DNA of 42,255 bases from contig JANXUU010000150.1 in assembly GCA_025356055.1 (NCBI GenBank), forward strand, positions 1 to 42,255, given 5' to 3'. How positions within the stretch are numbered: position 1 is the first letter of the stretch; each line of letters begins with the position of its first letter. This document shows, piece by piece, positions 26,930 to 36,522 of the stretch. The DNA is from Sphingomonas sp. Lineage in GTDB: Bacteria; Pseudomonadota; Alphaproteobacteria; Sphingomonadales; Sphingomonadaceae. The translations under genes were made by a program, and so were the position numbers. The notes beneath the pieces are model-generated. The model was not told where the DNA came from and did not search any database. It saw nothing but the letters and a program-made list of their open reading frames with translations.

Positions 26930-27538
26930 ATGAACAGGTTTCTGCTTTCCGTCGCGGGCTTCGTTGCAGCCCCGGCACTCGCCCAGACGGCGCCAATGAT
27001 CCACACGCCGCCAGCCGGAATGATGGCCACCAGGGTCGAGGCCCGCGCCGAGATCGTTGCCCGCACCCAGCGGATGTTAGCCATGCTCGACACCAACCAC
27101 GACAATGTTCTCGACCAGGCTGAGCTCGCCGCGGCTGGGAAGCGCTGGAATGGCGCGCGTGAAGCTGGCAGCGGTATGGCAACCGGCCGCATGCCGCTCG
27201 ACCGAAACGCGATGTTCGACATGATCGACGCCGACCATGACGGCACGATCAGCCGCGACGAGTTCGCCCGCGCACCGACGCATCACGGCGAAGGCGCCGG
27301 CATGGAAGGCCACCGCGAGGGCATGGGCAAGGCTACCTTGGGAATGGGAATGGGCGGCGCCATGGCGCGGATGTGGACGATGGCCGACGCCAACCACGAC
27401 GGCCGGGTCACGCTGCAGGAGGCAACCGACCTCGCGCTGGCGCACTTCGACCGCATGGACGCCAATCATGATGGCCAGTTGACCCCCGACGAGCGTGCCG
27501 CCGGGCGCGCTGAGATGGGCCAGATGCGCGGCCAGTAA
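26930..27538 (+). CDS. Exported protein with four EF-hands
   Basis: 202 aa. Signal peptide NRFLLSVAGFVAAPALA. Four calcium-binding loops are visible: DTNHDNVLDQAE, DADHDGTISRDE, DANHDGRVTLQE and DANHDGQLTPDE, arranged as two pairs separated by a Gly/Met/His-rich linker (HHGEGAGMEGHREGMG and onward). Each loop has Asp at positions 1, 3 and 5 and Glu at 12; position 3 is Asn in the first, third and fourth. Likely a periplasmic calcium buffer or sensor; function unknown. GGAG lies 9 nt upstream; an ATG at 26915 is less likely. Confidence 0.85.
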   Translation: MNRFLLSVAGFVAAPALAQTAPMIHTPPAGMMATRVEARAEIVARTQRMLAMLDTNHDNVLDQAELAAAGKRWNGAREAGSGMATGRMPLDRNAMFDMIDADHDGTISRDEFARAPTHHGEGAGMEGHREGMGKATLGMGMGGAMARMWTMADANHDGRVTLQEATDLALAHFDRMDANHDGQLTPDERAAGRAEMGQMRGQ

Positions 27539-27557
27539 TTCTGGTCAACTTCACGAA

Positions 27558-27586
27558 GGGCCCGGTGCTTGCGCCGGGTCCTTTTT
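27558..27586 (+). terminator. Rho-independent terminator after the EF-hand gene
   Basis: An 8-bp stem, GGGCCCGG pairing with CCGGGTCC (one G-U), an 8-nt loop and a run of five T follow the EF-hand stop by 20 nt. This is the best intrinsic terminator seen in the window. Confidence 0.85.
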
Positions 27587-27627
27587 GCTGCTCCGATGCG
27601 AAAAGTACACGTACGCTGGAGTAGCTC

Positions 27628-29673
27628 ATGCGCCTCACCACCCGCTTTGCCCTGATCGGCACGATGCTCTCGCTCCCCCTCGCCGCCGCGCGTGCCGATG
27701 AAGGGATGTGGACCTTCGATGCCTTCCCCACAGCCAAGATGCGCGCGGACTATGGCTTTGCTCCCGACCAGGCCTGGCTCGACCGCGTGCGCTCATCGGC
27801 GGTTCGCCTGACCGGAGGCTGTTCGGCCAGCTTCGTCAGCACCAGCGGGCTCATCCTCACCAACCACCATTGCGTCGCGGGCTGCCTTCAGGACTTGTCC
27901 GATCCCGCCCATGACTACCTTGCCCGAGGCTATACTGCGAGCGGACGCGCGGAGGAGCGTCTCTGTCCCGGCCAGCAGGCCGAAGTCGTCACCTCGATCC
28001 GCGACGTCACGGCCCAGGTGAAGGCGGCCACTGGCTCGCTCGCCGGCCTGGCCGCAGTCAAGGCACGCACCGCCGTTACGGCACAGATCGAGAGTGCCGG
28101 CTGCCCCGACACAAAGATCACCCGCTGCCAGGTTGTGACCCTCTACGGCGGCGGCCAGTTCAAACTCTACACTTACCGAAAATATTCGGATGTTCGAATC
28201 GTCTGGGCACCCGAATCGCGTGCGGAACAGTTCGGCGGCGACCCCGACAATTTTAACTTCCCGCGCTACGCGCTCGATGGCAGCTTCCTGCGCGCGTACG
28301 AGAACGGCAAGCCGGTCGCGACCCCGCAGCATCTGACTTGGGCAGCGCGCGCGCCGATCGACGGCGAGGCGACCTTTGTCGTCGGCAATCCTGGTACAAC
28401 CGAACGGCTGCTCACCGGATCGCAGCTAGCCTTCGCCCGCGAAGTGACCGCGCCACTCGACTCGCTCCTGTTCTCCGAACTTCGCGGTCGCCTTATCGCG
28501 TCGATGGCGCAAAGCCCGCAGCGCGCGCGGGAAGGCAAGGAAGACCTCGACGGGGTCGAGAACAGCCTCAAGGTCTACATCGGCCGCGTCAAGGCGCTTG
28601 GCGACCCCGCGCTGAGCGGCAAGCTCGCCGCGGCGGAGACGGATCTTCGCGCCCGCTCGCGTGGCAATGCGGCCATCGGTGACCCCTGGGCTGACGCCGA
28701 TCGCGCTGTCGCCGTCTATCGCAACCTTTACTTCGCTCAGCGCTTTCTCCGTCCGCGCAGTGATCTCTACGGCTATGCCGCGCGCCTCGTCCGCGCTGCC
28801 GAGGAGCGGACGAAGCCGAACGGCGAGCGCCTTCCCGGCTACAGCGACAGCGCGCTCCCCTTGCTCGAAAAACAGTTGCTCGACCCGACCCCTGTCACAC
28901 CTTGGGTCGATCAACTCAAACTCGAGTTCTGGCTGTCGAAGGCGCGTGAAATTCTTGGGCCTGACGACGCCGACACCAAGCTTATCCTTGGCCGCGAATC
29001 CCCCGAGGGGCTGGCTGCGCGGCTGGTCGCGGGTACGCGCTTGAGGGACCCCGCCTATCGCCGTTCGCTATGGCAGGGCGGCAAGGCAGCGATCAACGCC
29101 TTGACCGACCCGATGATCGTCCTCGCGCGGAAACTCGATGCCCGCGATCGTCAGGTGATCGCATTGGTCGACGAGCAATACACCGGCCCGATCACGGCCG
29201 CTCGCGGCAAGATCGCCGACGCGCGTTTCGCCGCTTATGGCGACACCCTCTACCCCGACGCGACCTTCAGCCTGCGCATCAGTTACGGCAAGGTCGCAGG
29301 CTGGATGGAGCGAGGGAAAATGGTCCCGACGCGCACACTGATGGGCGGAATCTACGACCGCGCGACTGGCGCCGCGCCGTTCGACCTGCCGACTGCCTTC
29401 GTCACCAACCGAGCAAGGCTTAATCCCGGCGTCACCTATGACTTTGTCACCACCAACGACATCATCGGCGGCAATTCGGGATCACCGGTCATCGATCGCG
29501 CGGGCAACGTCATCGGCGCGGCGTTCGATGGCAATATCCACAGCTTGGCGGGCGATTACGCCTATAACGGCGATGATAACCGCACGGTGGCGGTCTCGAC
29601 TGCGGCGCTCGAAGAGGGACTGCGTGTGCTTTATCCGGCGCCCGCGCTCCTTGCGGAACTGCACGCGAAATAG
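27628..29673 (+). CDS. S46 family dipeptidyl peptidase (DPP7-like)
   Basis: 681 aa, exported by a signal RLTTRFALIGTMLSLPLAAARA. The chymotrypsin-type double domain carries His in LTNHHCVAGC, Asp in DPDNFNFPRY and Ser in GGNSGSPV. Enzymes of this family (DPP7, DPP11) remove dipeptides from the N terminus of oligopeptides in the periplasm. The specificity position after the Ser region is FDGN with Gly, as in DPP7, whereas DPP11 has Arg there; this suggests preference for non-acidic P1 residues. Starts 42 nt after a terminator, so it is separately transcribed. Confidence 0.94.
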   Translation: MRLTTRFALIGTMLSLPLAAARADEGMWTFDAFPTAKMRADYGFAPDQAWLDRVRSSAVRLTGGCSASFVSTSGLILTNHHCVAGCLQDLSDPAHDYLARGYTASGRAEERLCPGQQAEVVTSIRDVTAQVKAATGSLAGLAAVKARTAVTAQIESAGCPDTKITRCQVVTLYGGGQFKLYTYRKYSDVRIVWAPESRAEQFGGDPDNFNFPRYALDGSFLRAYENGKPVATPQHLTWAARAPIDGEATFVVGNPGTTERLLTGSQLAFAREVTAPLDSLLFSELRGRLIASMAQSPQRAREGKEDLDGVENSLKVYIGRVKALGDPALSGKLAAAETDLRARSRGNAAIGDPWADADRAVAVYRNLYFAQRFLRPRSDLYGYAARLVRAAEERTKPNGERLPGYSDSALPLLEKQLLDPTPVTPWVDQLKLEFWLSKAREILGPDDADTKLILGRESPEGLAARLVAGTRLRDPAYRRSLWQGGKAAINALTDPMIVLARKLDARDRQVIALVDEQYTGPITAARGKIADARFAAYGDTLYPDATFSLRISYGKVAGWMERGKMVPTRTLMGGIYDRATGAAPFDLPTAFVTNRARLNPGVTYDFVTTNDIIGGNSGSPVIDRAGNVIGAAFDGNIHSLAGDYAYNGDDNRTVAVSTAALEEGLRVLYPAPALLAELHAK

Positions 29674-29677
29674 GGGG

Positions 29678-30898
29678 TCAGGCGGAGGCTCGATAACGAG
29701 CTTCCGCCTCCACCATATAATCGCGCGTGATCGGCAGCGCATATCGATCGCGGACATATTGCACTTGGTAATTGCACGCCGCTCCGGCCTCGAACATCAC
29801 GATCCCGCCCGCCAGATAGAATTGCCACATGCGGAAAAAGCGCTCGTCGTACAGCGCGACGATCTCTGCCCTGCGCGCCTCGCACCGCTCGAGCCAGGCG
29901 CGCAGCGTATAGGCGTAATGAATCCTCAGCGTTTCGACATCGCTCGCGATCAACCGCACTTTCTCGCTCGCCGCCGACATCTGAGACAGGGACGGCAGAT
30001 GATAGCCCGGGAAAATCCACTTGTTGGTGAACGGATCGGGCGCGCTTTCCGACCCGAGCCTGCCGATGGTGTGGAGCAGCATCACCCCGTCGCGCGTCAG
30101 CAGATTGCGACATGTCGAATAGAATTCGTCGTAATGCGCCGCGCCGACATGCTCGAACATCCCGACCGACACGATCCGGTCGAACGTTCCGGTCAGGCTG
30201 CGATAGTCGACCAGCTCGAACTTTACCCGGTCGGCGACCCCAGCCTCCTCGGCTCGTAGCCGCGCTACCTTGAGCTGTTCTTCGGACAGCGTTACGCCGA
30301 GCACGTCGACGCCCGCGACCTTGTTGAGGTATAGCGCCATCCCGCCCCACCCGCAGCCGATGTCGAGCACGTGCTGTGCCGGCTGGAGGTGCAGCTTCGC
30401 TGCGATATGCGCCTTTTTGTCAGCCTGAGCCTGCTCCAGGCTGTTCTTTGGGTCAGTGTAATAGGCGCAACTATACTGGCGGTCGTTGTCAAGAAACAGC
30501 TCATAGAGCTGGTCGCTAAGGTCGTAGTGATGCGCAACATTCTGTTTGGACTTTGCCGACCGATTGCGCCGGAACAGTTGGGTAATCTCGCCCATCTTGC
30601 CCTTCGAGATCATTTTGCGACCCTTGCCACCGTCCTCCCAGCGGTTGGCGCCGACGATCATCTCCAGCAGTTCGAGGATCGTCCCGTTCTCGATTACCAG
30701 CCTTTCGTCCATATAGGCTTCGCCGAACGCCAGCCGCGGATTGCGTGCGATGGCGAAACCGACAGTGCGGTCAGCAAAGCGGATCGTGAGTTCGGCGCCG
30801 TCGCCCGGGCCGAAGGTTTCGCGCTCGCCGCCGGGCGTGATCAGCGTCAGCCGACCGCGTGTGATAAGGGTCCCGAGCAATTTTCCGATCAACGACAT
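29678..30898 (-). CDS. cfa: Cyclopropane-fatty-acyl-phospholipid synthase
   Basis: 406 aa. SAM-dependent addition of a methylene bridge to unsaturated phospholipid acyl chains. The N-terminal domain (to about residue 110) precedes the methyltransferase core: VAHHYDLSDQLYELFLDNDRQYSCAYY, HVLDIGCGWGGMALYLNK, GVTLSEEQL, RIVSVGMFEHVG and the C-terminal MWQFYLAGG. A 28-nt hairpin lies in its last codons near the convergent S46 stop. Confidence 0.95.
   Translation of the reverse strand: MSLIGKLLGTLITRGRLTLITPGGERETFGPGDGAELTIRFADRTVGFAIARNPRLAFGEAYMDERLVIENGTILELLEMIVGANRWEDGGKGRKMISKGKMGEITQLFRRNRSAKSKQNVAHHYDLSDQLYELFLDNDRQYSCAYYTDPKNSLEQAQADKKAHIAAKLHLQPAQHVLDIGCGWGGMALYLNKVAGVDVLGVTLSEEQLKVARLRAEEAGVADRVKFELVDYRSLTGTFDRIVSVGMFEHVGAAHYDEFYSTCRNLLTRDGVMLLHTIGRLGSESAPDPFTNKWIFPGYHLPSLSQMSAASEKVRLIASDVETLRIHYAYTLRAWLERCEARRAEIVALYDERFFRMWQFYLAGGIVMFEAGAACNYQVQYVRDRYALPITRDYMVEAEARYRASA
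29681..29708. terminator. Possible bidirectional terminator hairpin between S46 peptidase and cfa
   Basis: GGCGGAGGCTCG, ATAA loop, CGAGCTTCCGCC: a 12-bp stem with one mismatch, starting 8 nt after the S46 peptidase stop and lying inside the final codons of cfa. No T-run follows on either strand, so intrinsic termination is uncertain. Confidence 0.35.
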
Positions 30899-30956
30899 GC
30901 AGCACTAACCTCGCTAGAAACCTGCCGTCTGCCGGTCGCGCCGCCTTGGCGCAAGC

Positions 30957-31067
30957 CTAGCGCGGGACGTTGCCGAACGCCCAGCGAACCGTCCCCGCCA
31001 GTCCAACGGCCGCCCCGCGCACCACCGGCAGCTCGCCCCGATCAAGATCGTTGAACGGCGCGGACAC
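30957..31067 (-). CDS. Possible 36-aa protein between rlmN and cfa
   Basis: GTG-started ORF of 37 codons on the same strand as both neighbours, in an otherwise empty 205-nt gap. It encodes SAPFNDLDRGELPVVRG, then AAVGLAGTVRWAFGNVPR, with codon usage like neighbouring genes. It could be the remains of a longer gene. No clear Shine-Dalgarno and no family recognised. Confidence 0.25.
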   Translation of the reverse strand: MSAPFNDLDRGELPVVRGAAVGLAGTVRWAFGNVPR

Positions 31068-31103
31068 GGCCAATCAGTGCGAAGCCGGGCGCGTTGGCGG
31101 GGT

Positions 31104-32315
31104 TCACTCCGCTTCCACCGCCACCTGTTTCTCGTCGGCAAGCCGGTCGAGCTCGGCGCGAGACTTCTTTTCCGATGCGGTCTTCAACTGCCCGCAGGCC
31201 GCATCGATGTCGCGACCACGCGGGGTGCGCACCGGCGCCGAAATCCCGCCTGCGAAGATGATATTAGAGAAGCTGCGGATCCGCTCCGGCGTCGAGCATT
31301 CATAGGTCGCGCCCGGCCATGGATTAAACGGGATCAAATTGACCTTCGCGGGCAGGTCATAATGCTTGATCAACCGCACCAGCTCGCGCGCCTCGGCATC
31401 GCTGTCGTTCTTGTCCTTGAGCATGACATATTCGAAGGTGATCCGCCGCGCGTTGTTCGCGCCGGGATAGTCGGCGCAGGCCTGAAGCAGCTCCTCGATG
31501 CCGTACTTGCGGTTAATCGGCACGATCTCGTCGCGCACTTCCTTGGTCACCGCGTGGAGCGACACCGCGAGATTGACCCCGATCTCCTCGCCCGCCCGCG
31601 CCATCATCGGCACCACGCCGGAAGTCGACAAAGTGATCCGCCGCTTGCTCAGGCCCAGCCCGTCACCGTCCATCACGATCTTGAGCGCATCGCGAACATG
31701 CTCGAAATTGTAGAGCGGCTCGCCCATCCCCATCATCACGATATTGGTCAGCATCCGGCCTTCGGGAGCGGAAGGCCACTCGCCGAGGGCGTCCCTCGCC
31801 AGCATCACCTGCCCGACAATCTCGGCCGGCTCGAGGTTGCGCACCAGTCGCATCGTCCCGGTGTGGCAGAAGGTGCAGTTGAGCGTGCACCCGACCTGGC
31901 TAGATACGCACAGCGTGCCCCGATCGGCGTCGGGGATGAACACCATCTCATAGTCATGCCCGTCGTGGGTCCGCAGCAGCCACTTGCGCGTGCCGTCGGT
32001 CGATACTTGAGCCTCGACGACTTCGGGGCGGGTGATGACGAACCGCTCGGTCAGCCACGGCTGCTGCACCTTGGCGATATCGGTCATCAACCCGAAGTCG
32101 GTCACGCCGCGATTATAGACCCAGTGCCAGATCTGCTTGGCGCGGAGTTTCGCTACCCGCGGCTCGAGCCCGGCCTCCTCGAGAGCAGTCAGAATTGCGT
32201 CTCGCGCGCGCCCGATTAACTCGATTCGGCCATCCGCGCGAAGCACGAGGGGCCGTCCCACGGGAACGGGGTCGATCGGGCCGGGAATCGGCATCAGGGA
32301 GGTGTCGGCGCTCAT
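31104..32315 (-). CDS. rlmN: RlmN, 23S rRNA (A2503)/tRNA C2-methyltransferase
   Basis: 403 aa. Radical-SAM enzyme that methylates C2 of A2503 in 23S rRNA and A37 in some tRNAs. The cluster motif CTLNCTFC lies within [19 protein letters not shown], and the conserved C-terminal catalytic Cys is in [23 protein letters not shown] and LAVSLHA are standard. Start set at ATG 32315, because the longer ORF to 32402 overlaps the upstream gene. Confidence 0.97.
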   Translation of the reverse strand: MSADTSLMPIPGPIDPVPVGRPLVLRADGRIELIGRARDAILTALEEAGLEPRVAKLRAKQIWHWVYNRGVTDFGLMTDIAKVQQPWLTERFVITRPEVVEAQVSTDGTRKWLLRTHDGHDYEMVFIPDADRGTLCVSSQVGCTLNCTFCHTGTMRLVRNLEPAEIVGQVMLARDALGEWPSAPEGRMLTNIVMMGMGEPLYNFEHVRDALKIVMDGDGLGLSKRRITLSTSGVVPMMARAGEEIGVNLAVSLHAVTKEVRDEIVPINRKYGIEELLQACADYPGANNARRITFEYVMLKDKNDSDAEARELVRLIKHYDLPAKVNLIPFNPWPGATYECSTPERIRSFSNIIFAGGISAPVRTPRGRDIDAACGQLKTASEKKSRAELDRLADEKQVAVEAE

Positions 32316-32352
32316 GGCGAGCCGCCCATCTAGCGACGAATGACCGCTTTTT

Positions 32353-32838
32353 CTAGCGTCTCGCTGCGCACGCCGCCGCAGCGTCGATAGCGCCCGCTGC
32401 ACCGTCCAAAGAATAGCGGTCGACGAACCGCCTGCCGCTCGCTGCGCCCGCCTCGACCTTCATCGCGCCGCCACCGCGCATCGCGGCAATGATCGCTGTC
32501 TCCTGCGCCGCGCCCCGGCTCCACGCGAACGATGAGCGTGAGATCAGCAGGAACGGCTGGTCGCGGACCGTCAGCAGGACCGTAGCGTCGGGCCTCGGCG
32601 GCTTGCCGAGCCGAAGGGCCAGCACGCCTTGCCGCTCGCCGCCGCGTGCAAACAATATCGCCGCGCTTGCCTGCTCGCCGCGCTCGCTCGTCACCCGCAA
32701 CGCCCGGCTTCCCGCCTCGCAGCGTGTGCCCCGATCGAGCGCCGCCCATGCCCCGTCGGCAAACACGATCCGCGGTGCCGCCCCGCCCAGCGCCAGAGCG
32801 GCGAGCGGTAAACTCCATCTTAGAGAATGCGTCCCCAT
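32353..32838 (-). CDS. Exported IalB-like protein
   Basis: 161 aa with a signal peptide (about residues 1-21). The mature part has [19 protein letters not shown] near the start, [10 protein letters not shown] in the middle and a C-terminal segment [25 protein letters not shown] with a second Cys. This layout resembles invasion-associated locus B-type periplasmic proteins often found upstream of rlmN in sphingomonads. Assignment is tentative and rests on layout and context. Confidence 0.6.
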   Translation of the reverse strand: MGTHSLRWSLPLAALALGGAAPRIVFADGAWAALDRGTRCEAGSRALRVTSERGEQASAAILFARGGERQGVLALRLGKPPRPDATVLLTVRDQPFLLISRSSFAWSRGAAQETAIIAAMRGGGAMKVEAGAASGRRFVDRYSLDGAAGAIDAAAACAARR

Positions 32839-32988
32839 CGCCTCACCTTATCGGGTGCTGCGTCGGCGTCCACCTCCCGCCACCGTATTCGCCGCATGAT
32901 TGTTGCCCGCTCCCAGATGTGACACTTTTCTCGCTGCTCGGATCTGCAGCCCTTGGGGGGGCCATGTACCGAGTCGTCATTGCCTGAC

Positions 32989-34356
32989 ATGGGGTTTGCC
33001 CCGATCCTGACCGCGCTCGCCGAGGAGCTCGCGCTGTTCGCCGGCGTCGGCTTCGCGCTGTTCGCGCTCGACGACCTCGCGGTCGATCTCATCTATTTCG
33101 CCCGTCGGCTGTGGCGCGGCGCGACCGTCTACACCCGCTACCCGCGAGCCTTTGCCCAGACGATGATCGGGCCCGACCATGGCGGTTGGATGGCGGTGTT
33201 CATCCCCGCTTGGGACGAAGGCGCAGTCATCGCCCCGATGCTGCGCGAAACGCTCACCCGCTTCGGTCCCGGCGACTATCGCCTCTTCGTCGGCCACTAT
33301 CCCAACGACCCTGCTACGGCGCAGGCGATAGCCTTGGTGTGCGACCCGCGCATTGTCCCGGTGACCGTCCCGCACCCCGGCCCGACGACCAAGGCCGATT
33401 GCCTCAACCACCTCTATGCAGCGCTTCAGCACGAGGAGGCGGCGAGGGGGCCAGCGCACGCAATCGTGCTCCACGATGCCGAGGACGTCGTCCACCCGTG
33501 CGAGCTGACCCTGTTCGCCCGGCTGATCAAACGCGCCGCCGCGATCCAGCTGCCCGTCGTCCCCTTGCCCGACCCGACCAGCCCGTGGATCGCGGGCCAT
33601 TATTGCGACGAGTTCGCCGAGAGCCACGGCAAGGAGCTGGTCGTGCGCGAAGCCGTCGGCGCCGCCATCCCACTCGCCGGCGTCGCCTGCGCAATTGAAC
33701 GTGGCGCGCTTGCGCGGCTTGCCGAAGGGCACAATGGCCGCCCCTTCGCCTCTGACAGCATGACCGAGGATTATGAAGTCGGCCTCCGCCTCGGCGCGCT
33801 TGGCCTCAAGACGATATTCGTGCGCATCCCCGCTGCGCCCGGAGACCGAGCGGCCATTGCCAGCCGGGGTCATTTCCCGGCGACCCTCGATGCCGCCGTC
33901 CGCCAGAAAGCCCGTTGGATCGGCGGGATCGCCTTTTCAGGCTGGGACCGTCTCGGCTGGCACGGCGGGCTCGGCGAGCGATGGATGCGCCTACGCGACC
34001 GGCGCGGGCCGCTGGCGGCGCTGCTGATGCTCGCCGGCTATGGCGCAATGCTGTTGTGGGGCCAGCTCGCGCTCGCCCAGTCGCTCGGCGCCTCGATCGC
34101 GCTCGTCGTCGGACCCAGGCTCGCATTGCTGCTCAAGCTCAACTTCGCGCTGCTGCTGTGGCGCATTGTCATGCGTTTTGGTTTCACCGCCGCCGCCTAT
34201 GGCCTTTCCGAGGGGCTGCTCTCGGTCCCGCGGCTGGTCGTCGCCAACCTCATCGCCATCCTCGCTGTCCGCCGCGCGCTCGCACTCCACGGTGCGCCGG
34301 GCCCGCGCGAATGGGACAAGACCCGTCACATTTTTCCCAAGGAGCTTGGCGCATGA
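32989..34356 (+). CDS. NfrB-like processive glycosyltransferase
   Basis: 455 aa. One N-terminal transmembrane helix, a GT2 domain with PAWDEGAVI, DxD motif DAED (163-166), TED (259-261) and RQKARW (305-310), then two or three C-terminal helices. This matches the catalytic part of NfrB (N4 adsorption protein B), an inner-membrane enzyme for exopolysaccharide, but the C-terminal MshEN c-di-GMP-binding domain of E. coli NfrB is absent. It overlaps the next gene by ATGA, forming a pair. The start lacks a strong ribosome site; ATG 32953 is possible. Confidence 0.85.
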   Translation: MGFAPILTALAEELALFAGVGFALFALDDLAVDLIYFARRLWRGATVYTRYPRAFAQTMIGPDHGGWMAVFIPAWDEGAVIAPMLRETLTRFGPGDYRLFVGHYPNDPATAQAIALVCDPRIVPVTVPHPGPTTKADCLNHLYAALQHEEAARGPAHAIVLHDAEDVVHPCELTLFARLIKRAAAIQLPVVPLPDPTSPWIAGHYCDEFAESHGKELVVREAVGAAIPLAGVACAIERGALARLAEGHNGRPFASDSMTEDYEVGLRLGALGLKTIFVRIPAAPGDRAAIASRGHFPATLDAAVRQKARWIGGIAFSGWDRLGWHGGLGERWMRLRDRRGPLAALLMLAGYGAMLLWGQLALAQSLGASIALVVGPRLALLLKLNFALLLWRIVMRFGFTAAAYGLSEGLLSVPRLVVANLIAILAVRRALALHGAPGPREWDKTRHIFPKELGA

Positions 34357-35561
34357 CCGCTTCGACCCGCTTCCTCGGCTTCGCCGTACTCGCCTGGGCC
34401 GGGGTGCGCGCCGTCAGTCTCGGGCTCGTCCCGGGCAGTGGCGCCGTCGCCAGCAGCCTTCCAACGGCCGCACTCGCCGCGCCGACGCCCGGCGCTATCG
34501 CGACGACCGAATTCGCCCCGCTCGATCCGGTGACCGCTCCGCCCAAAAGCGGGGAAGGGGGCTATGAAGCCGGGGAAGGGAGCAATGCAGCGCCGACTTA
34601 CGCCCCGCGCGCCGATGTTGACGCGCCTTACCCTCGGCGCCGCGACGCCCGCCGCGTTCGCCGCCTCGCCTACGCCGAGCCGCGCGAATATGCCTACGCC
34701 GACGCCACCCCACGCCAGTCCCGGGCACGCATCCGTTACCTTCACGATGATGGTCGATCCTATGTCAGCGACACGCTCATGCCCGAACCGCGCCGCCTGC
34801 CGTTCAGTGGTGATCCGATGCCTCCCGAGCCTGCGCCGATGAAGCTTGCGTCGACCTCGATGCCGACTGCCCACGGGCCGTCCCCGGCGAGTGCGGCCGA
34901 CCCCGCGGCTCCGCCGCTTCTACGCAAATCAAATCGCCTCGAGCTTTCGAGCTGGGCTATGATGCGCGGCAAGCCGGGCGATATCCTCGGCCCAAACAGC
35001 CTCGCCGCGACCGGCGCGACGCTCGGCGGCAGCCAGGCTGGCGCGCGCATCACGTATTGGGCGACCCCTCACCTCGCCGCCAGCCTGCGCATGTCGAGTC
35101 CGATCGGCGGCGCGCGCGGCGGCGAGATGGGGCTCGGGGTGCGCTTTCGGCCGTGGTTGTCGGTCCCCTTCGCGATCACCGCCGAACGGCGCCAGCGGTT
35201 CGGCCGCGCGGGGGGACGCAATGACTTCGCGCTGTCCGCCGAGGGTGGCTTGTGGGACAAGCCGATGCCGATGGGCTTCCGCCTCAACGCCTATGCCCAG
35301 GCCGGGGTCGTCGGGATCAAGTCTCACGACCTGTTCGGCGACGGCGCGTTCACCCTGACGCGCCCGATCTGGCGCAACATCTCCGCCGGCTTCGGCATGT
35401 GGGGCGGGGCGCAGCCGCATTTGTTCCGCCTCGACGCCGGCCCCCGCCTGACGATCGCGATGAAGCACGGCATCCGCGTCCATGCCGACTATCGCCAGCG
35501 CCTGCGCGGCACCGCCTTTCCTTCGTCGGGTCCGTCAGTCACCATCGCGGGCGATTTCTGA
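34353..35561 (+). CDS. NfrA C-terminal-domain outer-membrane protein
   Basis: 402 aa. N-terminal signal-like helix (TRFLGFAVLAWAGVRAVSLGL), a Pro/Ala/Arg-rich disordered stretch to about residue 190, then a beta-rich domain beginning LELSSWAMMRGKPGD and ending VTIAGDF, which resembles the C-terminal domain of the N4 receptor NfrA. The large TPR part of E. coli NfrA is missing. Together with the upstream NfrB-like enzyme it probably makes and exports a polysaccharide across the outer membrane. Assignment moderate. Confidence 0.75.
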   Translation: MTASTRFLGFAVLAWAGVRAVSLGLVPGSGAVASSLPTAALAAPTPGAIATTEFAPLDPVTAPPKSGEGGYEAGEGSNAAPTYAPRADVDAPYPRRRDARRVRRLAYAEPREYAYADATPRQSRARIRYLHDDGRSYVSDTLMPEPRRLPFSGDPMPPEPAPMKLASTSMPTAHGPSPASAADPAAPPLLRKSNRLELSSWAMMRGKPGDILGPNSLAATGATLGGSQAGARITYWATPHLAASLRMSSPIGGARGGEMGLGVRFRPWLSVPFAITAERRQRFGRAGGRNDFALSAEGGLWDKPMPMGFRLNAYAQAGVVGIKSHDLFGDGAFTLTRPIWRNISAGFGMWGGAQPHLFRLDAGPRLTIAMKHGIRVHADYRQRLRGTAFPSSGPSVTIAGDF

Positions 35562-35613
35562 CGCCAGCGAGCATTGCGACCGCAGCGCTCGGCCCCTAGC
35601 ATCGTGTCCGGTT

Positions 35614-36522
35614 ATGCACGTCTATCTTCCTATCGCCGGTCAATCGGTCAACGCTTTGCTGATCATCGCCCTGGGGGCACTGGTCGGCGTGCTGTCGGGG
35701 CTGTTCGGGGTCGGCGGCGGGTTCCTCACGACTCCGCTCCTCATCTTCTATGGCATTCCCCCGACCGTCGCGGTCGCCTCCGCCACCACCCAGATCACGG
35801 GCGCGAGCGTTTCTGGCGCGCTCGCCCATTGGCGGCGCGGCGGAGTCGACCTGAAGATGGGACTGGTCATGATCGGCGGTGGCCTTGCCGGATCGCTGGC
35901 CGGCGCCGCGCTGTTCCGGATTCTCCAGACCACTGGTCAAGTCGACCTCGTCGTCGGATTTCTCTACGTCGTGCTTCTCGGCTCGATCGGAATCCTCATG
36001 CTCAAGGACGCGGTGTTCGCGCTGGGCTGGCTAATACGCGAGCGGCCGAAGATCCAGCCGCGCCACAATCGCTGGGTCGCCAGTCTCCCGTTCCGCACCC
36101 GCTTCTATGCCTCTGGGCTATACCTCTCGCCGCTCGCCCCCGCGCTGCTCGGCTTCGGTGCGGGAATTCTGACCGTGCTTCTGGGCGTCGGTGGCGGCTT
36201 CGTTCTGGTCCCGGCGATGATTTACCTTCTTGGCATGGCGGCGCGCGTCGTCATTGGCACCAGCCTTCTCATGATCCTCGTGGTCAGCGCCGCGACCACG
36301 CTCATCCAGGCAATGACCAGCGGCGCGGTCGACATCGTGCTGGCCGCGCTGCTCCTCGTCGGCGGCGTGATCGGCGCGCAATATGGTGCGCAACTCGCGA
36401 CCCGCCTGAAGCCCGACCTGCTCCGCCTCGCGCTGGCTGTCATCATCCTTCTCGTCGCGCTGCGCATGGCGCTCGGTCTCGCCTGGCACCCCGACGAAAT
36501 CTTCACGATCGAGCTGTTGTGA
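35614..36522 (+). CDS. TauE/SafE family permease
   Basis: 302 aa, about eight hydrophobic segments in two homologous halves. Each half starts with the family motif: LGALVGVLSGLFGVGGGFLTTPLL and FGAGILTVLLGVGGGFVLVPAMIYL. TauE/SafE permeases export organosulfonates, sulfite or related anions. ATG 35614 is chosen. Its stop codon lies in a 30-bp tandem repeat. A TIGR02186 gene follows, the usual partner in alphaproteobacteria. Confidence 0.92.
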   Translation: MHVYLPIAGQSVNALLIIALGALVGVLSGLFGVGGGFLTTPLLIFYGIPPTVAVASATTQITGASVSGALAHWRRGGVDLKMGLVMIGGGLAGSLAGAALFRILQTTGQVDLVVGFLYVVLLGSIGILMLKDAVFALGWLIRERPKIQPRHNRWVASLPFRTRFYASGLYLSPLAPALLGFGAGILTVLLGVGGGFVLVPAMIYLLGMAARVVIGTSLLMILVVSAATTLIQAMTSGAVDIVLAALLLVGGVIGAQYGAQLATRLKPDLLRLALAVIILLVALRMALGLAWHPDEIFTIELL

